This document shows, one piece after another, positions 20,947 to 30,349 of a stretch of 64,000 bases of DNA. The stretch's first letter is position 1, and every line of letters begins with the position of its first letter. Both the position numbers and the translations under genes were made by a program. This stretch comes from Scytalidium lignicola (taxonomy: Eukaryota; Ascomycota; Leotiomycetes). The DNA lies in the NCBI GenBank assembly GCA_002812745.2, contig NCSJ02000168.1, positions 1 to 64,000 of the forward strand, given 5' to 3'. The notes beneath the pieces are model-generated. The model worked only from the letters and a program-made list of their open reading frames with translations. It had not been told where the DNA came from and ran no database searches.

Positions 20947-22667
20947 ATGGCAGATCCTCCTGTGATGAAAAGAACACGAGCACGCGGGCCAAGAGTGCGG
21001 ACTGGATGCATCACCTGCAAGTACGTTTCTTACATTTGTGTCAAGCCTTGAGGAAATTGACTGGGACCCAAAGGATACGACATCTCAAGTGCGACGAAGA
21101 GAAGCCATCTTGTCGACAATGCATCTCCGATGGCGTCAAGTGTGATGGCTACAAGCCTCCCCAACCAGCCAAGCCTCGAAAGACCGCAGCGACGAGCACT
21201 TCGGTCGGCGTTGTAACACCGCTGGCAGCCCAGAAGAGGCTGTTGCCAAATCCTGGTTGCTACGAGCTCAAGCTGTACCAGCGCTACGTAGCTCCGAAGC
21301 TCTCCAGTTACTCTGACGCTGGTTTTTGGAACGTTCTTATTCCGCAAATGTCACAGACAGAACCTGCAATACGACACGCGGTGGCTGCGATCTGTGCTGT
21401 GTACAGGGATATTGAGTCTATTCGCAGCTACTCTAAACTGAGCGTCCTCCGGCCTAACCCTCTGGCCATAAAAGAGGCCAGCCAGGCCATGCAAAGCCTC
21501 TCGCAGAGGATCAACTCGGATCCCAGTTCAAGCCTCGTTCCCCTAGTCGCCTGTCTGCTCTTTACGTGCTTAGAGCTTCTCTGTGGCAACTTCGAAACTG
21601 CAATCGTCCACATGGCGAGTGGCTTTAGGATCTTCAACAGTCTCCGTTCTGCCGAGCTTGCCGGAAGGTCACATCAACAGATCGCAGACATGAACACGAT
21701 TGAGAAGGAGGTCGCACCGATGTTCCAGCATTTGAGTGTGCTTTGCCTGCTGTTCGGGCAGACGCATGCATTCGATACTACCGGCCATGTTGCAACAACA
21801 GAATTCGCTACGTTCACATCGTTGGAAAACGCACGACTTAATCTGTTCGAGCTGTTCAGCCAAGTCTTCCGCTTCATCAAAGTTGCCAGTAACAAGGCTG
21901 ATAAGGGGAGCATTGACGTGGTAGATCTCATTGAAAAGGTTAAATTTGAGCGGCGGCTGCAGCACTGGTACAGCTGTATGGAGCAGTATGTAGAAACTAC
22001 AGCCAAATTAGGCCGCCATGTCAACGAGAACACGGTGAACATCTTGCGCCTGCACCACCATACCATCCTCGTTTGGCTCTCAGTGTGCCTCTCCGTAGAC
22101 GGAGCTGACCTCGATCTTCACACATCCAACTTTGAAGAAATTGTCCGCCTCTGCGAGAGTCTCGCGCGAGATTCGCCATCAAAGCACAACTCACCCGGTT
22201 CAACAACTACCTCGCTGCCTCAAATACCAGGATATAACAAATTCTCGTTTGGCATGGGTATGATACCGTCGCTCTACTGGGTTGCAAGGGAGTGTCGCGA
22301 TGCCACAATCCGTAAAAAGGCGTTGGACCTGCTCCTAAAAGCGCCACTCCGCGAAAGTCTTTGGGATGCGCACGTTTTTTCCAAGATTGCCGAGCGCGCC
22401 AGGGCCATAGAGGAATCTCAAAAGCACAGTCAGAAAACGCTCTTTCCGGAAGACTACTTGCGAGGGAATCTCTCATTAGCGTCAGATCATAAAATTCGCC
22501 CTGAGCTACCTGTACACAACTTCAAACTTGTCCGGACTTACAGGATCCACAACAGCCTCGTTTCGAACAACTTGTCTTCCGATCAAAGATCAGGAGTCAC
22601 TTTTCGTGCGAAGCCATGGGGACCACTCGGTGCATGGCACATAGGGGATGATTTTGTCTATCTATGA
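20947..22667 (+). CDS. Zn2Cys6 transcription factor with Fungal_trans_2-type regulatory domain
   Basis: Exons are 20947-21020 and 21074-22667, joined by a 53-base GTACGT...AAG intron that falls inside the zinc cluster, as in many such regulators. The joined protein (about 555 aa) begins MADPPVMKRTRARGPRVRTG. It then has the cluster C-ITC-KIRHLKCDEEKPSC-RQC...KC, with all six cysteines correctly spaced (CX2CX6CX6CX2CX6C). The C-terminal region (YELKLYQRYVAPKLSSYSD onward) resembles PF11951-type acidic regulatory domains. Reading straight through the intron also stays open and gives a longer frame, but breaks the cluster. It acts in the nucleus; its target genes are unknown and no neighbouring pathway gene is obvious. 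Confidence 0.85.
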
Positions 22668-23834
22668 CAGTAACACGCTCGTCACCATCTACAGCTAAGC
22701 TTGAGATGTGGAGCTTCCGGCTCGATGCCGTTCGTGGGTCACTCGGCTATGCCGTATTACGATCATATATGTTAAAGGCTCTATCAAGAGTGCCTTGAGT
22801 GGCGGTCATCCGACTAGAGTCTCAGGCCTCGGATCGTATCAGTATGGTGTATCTGTAGTCAAGTTGTCAGAGTGGACGTGCTTTCATCGCAGTCCACTCC
22901 AGGTCTTGCTTATTCATCTCATGTTCCATTGGTACAAGACAATAAAGTCACCAACAGCTTGGATGATAGTAATAAGGCGAAGTATCGTAAATGGAGGCCA
23001 TGAGGGCAGCGAGATGAGGCTGTCAAGTTATCTTTCGAGGATGCGAAAGTTCGAGGGAGACTGAAGCCACGAGGGATCGGGCCTCTAAAGTGAGAAAGGC
23101 AAAACAACTGTCCACCAATTATCTGTACTATCAATTAAAATGCTGTGGAGGTAAGATGGGTGGGCCAGGCAGAAAGATCAACAGCAATGAGTAACCAAAC
23201 GAAGCAATGTCAATCATACGGTGCCTTGAGACGTTCAAGTACAAGCACTCACAACAATATCGCCCATTGAATGACAAGGTGCGATAGTAGAGTTTATATA
23301 CTCTGACGTATACCAACGATCCAGGTGGAAACAGGACCCCAACCAATATATGTGTAGATATGAGCCCTAATGACCAAAGTGATCGAAGCTCTAACTCAAA
23401 CGTCAAGAGCTGTTAGACATAGGGTTGCATTATTACTATATCAGAACGCAGCTTCCGTATTCTTACCATTTGACGTAACTGCCAAGGCACTAATAGATAG
23501 ATTTGTTATATGTGATTCTTACTTAGTTAAACTAAGAATTAAAGCTATTAATATTATTTCTCATGATGCCAGCCCACTTAAATCTACTAATTGAGAGTGA
23601 GTTCTCTCATTCTCAAGCCCTTGAGAAAGTCTTTATGGCTTACTTTTAAGCATTGTACGAACTACAATAGAGCGCATAATACATCTCGAGCCTTAGAACA
23701 TCTCAAGAAATGCGAAGGATACAAGGCCAAACAATAAGAGTCTATAAATTCCTCTCAAAAACGGCAACATACGCTTACGCTCCTATCTTACCCTGTTGCT
23801 CAAGGTCGTAAGCTCGATTCTCTTGCTGCAATAA
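22668..23834. other. Intergenic between the regulator and the pogo element
   Basis: Only short frames without recognisable content (22708-23064 on +, 23131-23406 on -). The segment 23600-23830 is an ordinary left flank of the transposon. A conserved gene is not visible. Confidence 0.45.
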
Positions 23835-23836
23835 TA

Positions 23837-23937
23837 GTTGGTGCGCTCTCGGAGTACGCAGTTATATCGCTTACCAACCACCCAGGGGCGGTTGGTTACA
23901 AAACCTCGTCACCTTACAAAACCTCGTCACCTTTCGC
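23837..23937 (+). repeat. Left terminal inverted repeat of the pogo-type element
   Basis: 101 bases, identical to the reverse complement of 26554-26654. It contains an internal 18-base direct duplication (TTACAAAACCTCGTCACC twice), a plausible transposase-binding site pair. Confidence 0.95.
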
Positions 23938-24010
23938 ACGATAGCCGAGCCATACAATTTGCCATACAATTTATATCTGAACAGAGGAAAATATCTTTAT
24001 TATAATGTAA

Positions 24011-26448
24011 CTACTCTAAAAATTCGACAAAGTCTTGATCCATCCATGATGGTTTTGCATTATTCTCCTTTGTAGCTGTCGTTTTATTATATTGTGCTGT
24101 AGTTGTAGTTACTGTAGCAAGTATAGGATCAATTGCTAATGCTTCATTCACCATAGAAACTAGCCTTTCACTACCATTTTCAACAGCATCTAGCTGGCTT
24201 AAATGGCTGTTATATGTGCTTTCTAACACAAAATCAACTTCTTGCTCTTCATCCACGGAAAGTATCGCATTGTTGAAAGTGGCTGGATCAACTGGTTTAT
24301 TTGGTGTTGTAACTAATAAGGATGCTGGTACAAGGTGCTCTTTTGTCTTCCTTCCTTGGGTAATACGTCGAATTGCAGCTTTGCGTTCTCTTTCCTTTTT
24401 ATTCCACTCTTTTAGCTCTTCCTTATATATCTTCTTGATTTGTGCTTCTTGTTTCCTTTGAGTGATCTGAGCTTGTTTTTGTAAAGCAGCTTCCTCCTGT
24501 TGCTTTTTGATATGAAGCTTTTCTCGAAGATCAGCAACATAGCCACCATCTTTATTCTTGGTGATTCTTTTCCGACTTCGTGCTTTAACTTCTGATATCT
24601 GCTTCCAACTTGATATAACAATAGATTGTTCAGTCTGTGTAAGATCTAAATAATCAAGCATAAACTTCGTGCCTTTGATTGTTGACAAGTGCTGTTAAGC
24701 TGAAGGACTAGAAAATACTTCTGGAATACGCGTTTCTAGCTCTTCTAGGGCTTGAACACCATGACGTACAGTTCTAGGCGTTGAAGGAAGAGTAGGGAGT
24801 GTTAACTCTTTTGGTTGATCAGGAATAGAGTATGTGCGAAGCTTGGAAAGCGTTTTGCTAACTTCGATTGGCCATATACCACTATCACGAAAAGCATGGC
24901 GTATAGTAAGCTCTGTGAAAGTATGCTCTCGAATTTTGGTCAAATCACGAAGGAAAGAAGTGACTGTATACTCTGGTTCAAGGCGTCCAAGTGCTTCACG
25001 TATAGCTCTTTTATGATACCACTTATATGGTCGAAATACCTTTACATCTAAAGGTTGAATAATATGCGTCAAATGCGATGGAAATTCCAATGGAATAATG
25101 TGATACTTTTCAGCCAACTCAATAAACTCTCTAGATTCATGAGATTCATGACCATCAACAAGAAGAAGCTTGTTTTTAATTGGTTGACCAGTCTCCAAAT
25201 CAATATATTTATGATTTTTTGAGTGCCAAACTCCTTGTTTTGCACCAGAATATTTGATGAAATGTTGTAGCCAAATTACTCCAACTTGGTTATTAGTATA
25301 ACCTTTCTCAGTAGGAATAATTCGAGCGTTACCAGGAAGGTTATCTTGTGCCCAATTTTCCATAATCCATACACCTTCAACAAGGATGACTGGAGGAATA
25401 GAAGCTTTTCCATCGGCTGAGACGCATTCTATAACAGTGACAGACTTGCGGTTTTGAAAAGTACCTTCATACAACTAATAATTTATTAGTAAAAGGATGT
25501 ACTTTATAAGAATATATTTATTTTAATACCTCTTTAATTTCTACTGGCACAATAACTTCCTCTCCAGGTGTAACACCAACCCGAAAGCCTGTCTCGTCCA
25601 TATTGTAAATATTATACCTATCATGTTACGGGTTTTACCTAACAAGCTGATTGGTGTAGGCCTGAGGCTCGGTACAGAGAAGGTGTACATAGAGAACCTA
25701 ACAATCAGAGGTCACGTGATGGAGTCCTAGGATCCTTGGAGGACTCCAGAGGACTCCCAGGACTCCAAAGGGTCCAGCAGGATTTCATTATCTATATAAG
25801 CACACTGTAGGAACATGAGAGTAGACTCCTTGTGTTCAACCTAAATACATTACTAGACCCTACCTTGGATTTAGCCGCTTGCTTGTGTGTCACACGTTTC
25901 CGTTGTCCCTGAACATCTACCTTACCCTTGGCTATCCAGTGACCTGGATGGCGTAGTTTTGTAACATATCAACGTTGTTCTCACACTTCAGATCTTCATA
26001 TTTCAAGAACCACTGTTCTATAACCTCTTTATCTTGAGCTTTAATTCGCTCCTTCTCAATTGGTTTAGTGGTAATAATATGAAATGCAGGATTGCCTTGT
26101 ATAAACCGTCGTAACCATGCCATTGAAGGTTCTTCTCCACTGCCATTAAGGTGTGTAGCTGCCCTTATAACCATAGCTCTGTTTAATGGGTTTCCATCAT
26201 ATGCTTGCTTGCGAATATGAGCATTTAAAGCTTCGATTTGGTGTGGTTTTAAGAAAGAAGGGCGTCCACCAAGATTTCTAGCTTTTCTAGTAGTTGATTC
26301 ACGTCGAATTGCTTTGCGAAGAGTGTTGACTTTGAGCTTGAATATACGTGCTGTAGCTGTGACAGTAGCACGATCATTGAGGTCTTTTTNGGTTGTCGAA
26401 ATACCATTGCATAGCTTCTTGCAATTGTTCTTTGATGGTAGTAGTCAT
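24011..26448 (-). pseudogene. DDE_1-type (pogo/Fot1) transposase, interrupted
   Basis: From ATG 26448: an N-terminal helix-turn-helix region (GRPSFLKPHQIEALNAHI), a CENP-B/Tc5-like second DNA-binding part (PSMAWLRRFIQGNPAFHI), then the catalytic domain with YNMDETGF (first Asp), LLLVDGHESHES (second Asp region) and LTHIIQPLDVKVF (last part of the DDD core). A coiled-coil, lysine/glutamate-rich tail ends in WMDQDFVEF. An intron at 25475-25529 joins in frame. Lesions: an N beside a T run at 26390 that shifts frame (probably assembly), a solo LTR at 25624-25966, and TAA at 24695-24697 in frame before the tail. The protein would cut and paste elements with these termini; this copy is unlikely to make a full product. 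Confidence 0.85.
25624..25966 (+). mobile_element. Solo LTR (343 bp) nested in the transposase, exact 5-bp target duplication
   Basis: It begins TGTTACGGG and ends TTTTGTAACA, with 6-bp inverted termini TGTTAC/GTAACA. The plus orientation is suggested by a TATA-like TATCTATATAAGC in its right half. It is flanked by TATCA at 25619-25623 and again at 25967-25971. Removing the LTR and one TATCA restores the transposase frame across the catalytic YNMDETG motif. No internal retrotransposon sequence remains, so it arose by LTR-LTR recombination. Confidence 0.9.
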
Positions 26449-26553
26449 TTTGGAATGAGTCCTTGTCACCGTTGAATGTATTTAATCTCAAAAATATATG
26501 GTAACTATAGTACAAACGCGAGATGAGGTACGCGACTTTGATGTTTGGGTGTC

Positions 26554-26654
26554 GCGAAAGGTGACGAGGTTTTGTAAGGTGACGAGGTTTTGTAACCAAC
26601 CGCCCCTGGGTGGTTGGTAAGCGATATAACTGCGTACTCCGAGAGCGCACCAAC
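26554..26654 (-). repeat. Right terminal inverted repeat of the pogo-type element
   Basis: Exact inverted copy of 23837-23937, including the duplicated 18-base block; followed by the TA target dinucleotide at 26655-26656. Confidence 0.95.
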
Positions 26655-26656
26655 TA

Positions 26657-28080
26657 TTACCGATCGACATGGAATTCTGCGACTTTTCCGAGTCTCCGCG
26701 TCTTTGCTTTTTTTGCCAACAAACCTCTTTGCTGTGTTTCGGCGCTGTGATTCGAGAGAGTCGTCTCTTTGAACATCTTGTATTTTATCCGGCCAAGGTG
26801 GGTAATCGGACCTTTATACGTGGATGGGGAGATGGGCTCGTGTTGTTTTGCTTGCAATTACAGTACAAGTATTTCGAGTTGCAGGGTGGTTGGGATTATT
26901 TGGAAAGTAGTCGAGGACCACTTACGCAGAGTCCCATCATGGCATTAGCTCATAATCTGTCTTGCTGTTGGCTTCTGAATGTTAATACTGTATCATCACA
27001 TCCGTCTGACTGGCATCAGCTAAATAAATATCATTATCACCATCAGCTTCTCTAACAACGTACACAAACACAAACACAAACACAAACACACACACACACA
27101 CACACGTACGCTCTCTCTCTGGAGGAAGCGGCGGAAATATGACGTCGGTGACGGTGGATTTGCCCGTAAGCCCACCCCCCAAACGGCTGCTAAGAATCTG
27201 ACACTTGTGGAAGTGAAGCGCGGGGTAGTCAAGCACTCAAGCACGTCAAAGTCATCTTTTGTCCGGATGTTCCTTCCCCCCCCCCCNAAGTTAGCTTGCG
27301 TCGTTGATCATCGTGCTAGCACGCGCTGAGCAAGTCCAACCCAAAGCCCGTGGCTGACAAACTGGACAATTGCTGGTTAAGATCACGTGCTGCAAAACGC
27401 GTGTGTCAGCAGGATGTCAGCAAGACACGGTATCACGTGAGATGGGACGTAGCAGATACACGAGTGCAGTGGGCGAATGAGGAGAGAGGGAGATAAGAGA
27501 CAAGAGGCAGAGGCAGATTATACAAGCTAATGGGACTGAGTGTTCTCACTGTGTGTGCATGGGGAATTCTCCCATCTGCCATCATCTCCATATCATTTTT
27601 CAGTTCTAGAAATCCATGATTTACTTCATAGATATAGGAACAGGAAACTGCAAAAAAANGTCTTCATCCTCATCTCGTCATGACACACTGAAGCGGGGGT
27701 TGGCCAACCTCAATTTCCCCCACACACAAAGCTTCTGGCTGCCCTCCTTTTNATTTTTTATATATTCTTTTTTGCAATTCAGTTCCATATCCGTTCTCTT
27801 CTCGTCCCTTTTTTTTCCTTGATAGAAAACAACTTCCCAACCCAGATCAGAGTAGAATTCTCAAAAGTTCTTTCAGATTGTGATGCACTATTCCCTTCCA
27901 AATCCTTATTATTTCCCCGCGCCTGCACCCAAATTCGCCAGAAACGCCAAATATCCACGCTATGCATAGACCATTGATCACCATGTTTAAATTACGCCGT
28001 CATCAGCAGACTGCCTCCCAGTTTTCGCATGCAACATATATCTAATATGTATATATCACCTCGCAGGGCTGCTCTCGCTC
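26657..28080. other. Intergenic with microsatellites and homopolymers
   Basis: No gene is supported; the frame 26669-27055 (+) has no domain. The region contains a CA/CAAA microsatellite (27062-27105) followed by a CT run, a poly-C run ending in an N (27287), and Ns at 27659 and 27752 beside A and T runs. It is the 3' side of GLE1. Confidence 0.5.
27062..27105. repeat. (CA)n/(CAAACA)n microsatellite
   Basis: Alternating ACAAAC units pass into pure CA dinucleotides over about 44 bases, followed directly by a short (CT)n at 27111-27120. Confidence 0.9.
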
Positions 28081-29848
28081 TCATACAATCAAGCTAAGGT
28101 CAATGTTCGTCAGATCCATCCCGTAATCCCGCTGCAGTTTGTCGGCGAGGACGCGCAGAGCTCCGACCGATGCCGTCGTCATGACTGCCTTGGCTGGCCA
28201 GTCCACCAGGGCGACTCGCAGCGCGGCTCGCGCCGAACTACCGTAAAACTTGAGGAACTTTTCTTCGTAGTTCTCAATCATGGCCTTCAAAACCGTGTAC
28301 TGTGTCGACGATGCCTCTTCCGGTGGGGTTGAGACGATGAGTGACATGGACATCCAGTACCTCGTTGGCGGGTACGGGTTCGTGCAGACCGACTTCGAGA
28401 AATCTCGTAGGGCAATAGCCGCGTAGCCTGCACCGATACCTGTCATGCGTGTGTTGTGAACCTGCTCGGGCATCCAGTTTCCGCCCTCGTCCCTCCTCCA
28501 GCCCAATCTTGCACGACCTTCTTCCGTTTTCTCGTTTCCTCGAATGCCAAACAGTACCGGACAAGCTACCCTGATCTTGGCTATCAGGATATCGATGAGT
28601 GACTGGCCTCGCCAGCAGTAACTCAGTCGTGAAAATATCATCGATGCATTCATGCCAATTGGCTCCGCTGCTTTGGGTGATACACCCGCCTCCTCTACGA
28701 ATTGAGAAACGACGGCTTTGGCATAGATGTTCAGGAGGTAAATAAAGAGTGATGGCAGAGTATCACCATTGTGTATAGCACCTTCTTTTGGTTGTGGGTT
28801 TGCCAGCATGAACGCTCTTGGGTCAATGGGCGGAGTGGGAAGAGCGAGCGCTTGATCAAGCATCTTGAATATCTTTTGATTCTACATATATAGATCATGT
28901 TAGCTCATCACGGCTGAGTCGAGATGCATATATAATACATATCCCTAAACTTACCGGTTGGGTATTGGCGCCCTTTCCCTCTCTGAGCTGACCAACTGAC
29001 TTCCGAATCTCTCGTCGCATCTCACCGACCTTCTTCTTGAAATCATTATTTTGGGCCCCCATTCTAGCAATGCCACGCCGAAGATCTTTCAGAGTCTTGT
29101 GTATCCGAGCATACTCCTCAATGGGGAAGGTAGATTTTGTTTGCGCTGTAGTAGATTTAGTAGTAGCTGGCGAGTCCTTTGAACCAGCAAGAGATTGGAA
29201 GCTAGTAGCAGGTGGTGGTTGTTGTTGTTGTTGTTGTTGTTGAATATGATGTGCAAGTTGGGCATTTTGCCTGAAAGTAGAGGAATGCTCGGGCGAAGTA
29301 GTTAATTGTGAAGCTGAAGTCGAGGTCTGACTACGTTGCGCAGCCGATTCTGAATGGTTTGGGCCAACGGCAGGAGCAACTAAAGCTTTCTCTTGATCAA
29401 CTTGACGTGGAGGTTGAGGAGCTGAAACCGGCGATGTGGCCTTTGGTGGTGATGGTGGAGGCGGGGGTGGAGTTGCTGCTGCTGCTTTCTTTGCATCCTC
29501 CTCGGCCTTTCTTGCTTGTTCTTCTGCAAGACGTGCCTTCTCTTGAGCAATTCGTACCTTCTCGGCTTCTTGCGCCTTTTCTTGAGCAATTCGAAGACGA
29601 GTCTCTTCCTCCTTGGCTTGTCGACGAAGGATTTCGCGTTCGACCCGGAGTGTGTGGAGCTCAATTACGCGCAATGCTGAGTCGCGAACCCTCTGGTGCT
29701 CCAACTGAGCCGCTGCCAGAGCGTTTTCGTGGATGAGCTCCGCGTTCCAGGCCTCGAGCTCCATGGCCGCGCTGCTGTCACCAGGATGCAGAAACGAAGC
29801 TTGCTGAGCAGCTTTCAGCGCATCGTCATGCACTGTCTGGTCGTTCAT
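28081..29848 (-). CDS. gle1: GLE1-like mRNA export factor / nucleoporin
   Basis: Exons 28955-29848 and 28081-28881 are joined by a GTAAGT...GTAG intron (28882-28954), giving about 564 aa. The N-terminal half is a long coiled coil rich in E/K/R/A (about residues 40-120), a proline tract (TPPPPPPSPP) and a low-complexity region with an eight-residue polyglutamine tract. The C-terminal half is the all-helical GLE1 domain: LPSLFIYLLNIYAKAVVSQF, then PVLFGIRG, GWRRDEGGNW and GAGYAAIALRDFSKS. In yeast and animals this domain binds InsP6 and activates the DEAD-box helicase Dbp5 at the cytoplasmic face of the nuclear pore. The gene lies head to head with SSD1, another mRNA-fate protein, 501 bases apart. 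A further 5' exon cannot be excluded, as the N-terminus is slightly short. Confidence 0.9.
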
Positions 29849-30349
29849 CTTCAGACCATTGCAAAGAGCGAATTGGAGTTGGCGTGCAAATGATTAGAGG
29901 TGCTCGAGGGCGAGCAGGCCAGAAAGAACGTGGAGATGTAAAGAGAGAGAGCTAAAAAGTGTACCAGGACGAAGGTCAAAGGTGAGCCGAGCGGGAGTGC
30001 GGCAGAAAGCTGCAGCACAAAGGCGGTGAGCGAAACGGGCTCGGCAAGGAAGCTGGTTCTGACGCTAAAACATGGAGTGACCAGGGAAGGCCGCAGGGAC
30101 GCCAGCATCGAAGCAACTCACACGTCAACGTCTCTCCCTCTTCTCAATCCGCCATCTCTATCCTTCTTCATCATCATACACATTCTCGAAACCTCGAGAC
30201 CGCTCACTCCTTCTGCCTTGCACTGCTCTCCACCAGCTCCAGTTCAATCCTCTCCTTTTGGCCTCGTATTTTGATCCACCACCCTCATATAGGAGTGCCT
30301 ACACTTTGTTCCTCGATCACATCAGTCGCACTCGACGTGCACCTCCATC
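29849..30349. promoter_or_regulatory. Divergent promoter between GLE1 and SSD1
   Basis: A 501-base region between two divergent start codons. It is pyrimidine-rich toward SSD1 (CTCTCCCTCTTCTCAATCC around 30135), typical of constitutive fungal promoters. It may also hold a small upstream exon of GLE1, but none could be defined. Confidence 0.5.

Larger units (their letters stand above)
23837..26654 (-). mobile_element. pogo/Fot1-type DNA transposon, 2.8 kb, perfect 101-bp inverted termini
   Basis: The element starts GTTGGTGCGCTCTCGGAGTA and ends in its exact inverted copy. It is flanked by TA at 23835-23836 and 26655-26656, the Tc1/mariner-superfamily target duplication. It carries one transposase gene on the minus strand of the DDE_1 (pogo) type. 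Identical termini suggest a young insertion. A solo LTR (25624-25966) later landed in the transposase, and one further stop is present. Confidence 0.93.

Noticed and set aside
26249..26653. 134-codon minus-strand frame at the right end of the pogo element
   Set aside because: It runs through the inverted repeat and is out of frame with the transposase N-terminus, which starts at 26448.
27062..27244. Minus-strand frames rich in VCVCVF
   Set aside because: They are simply translations of the CA microsatellite.
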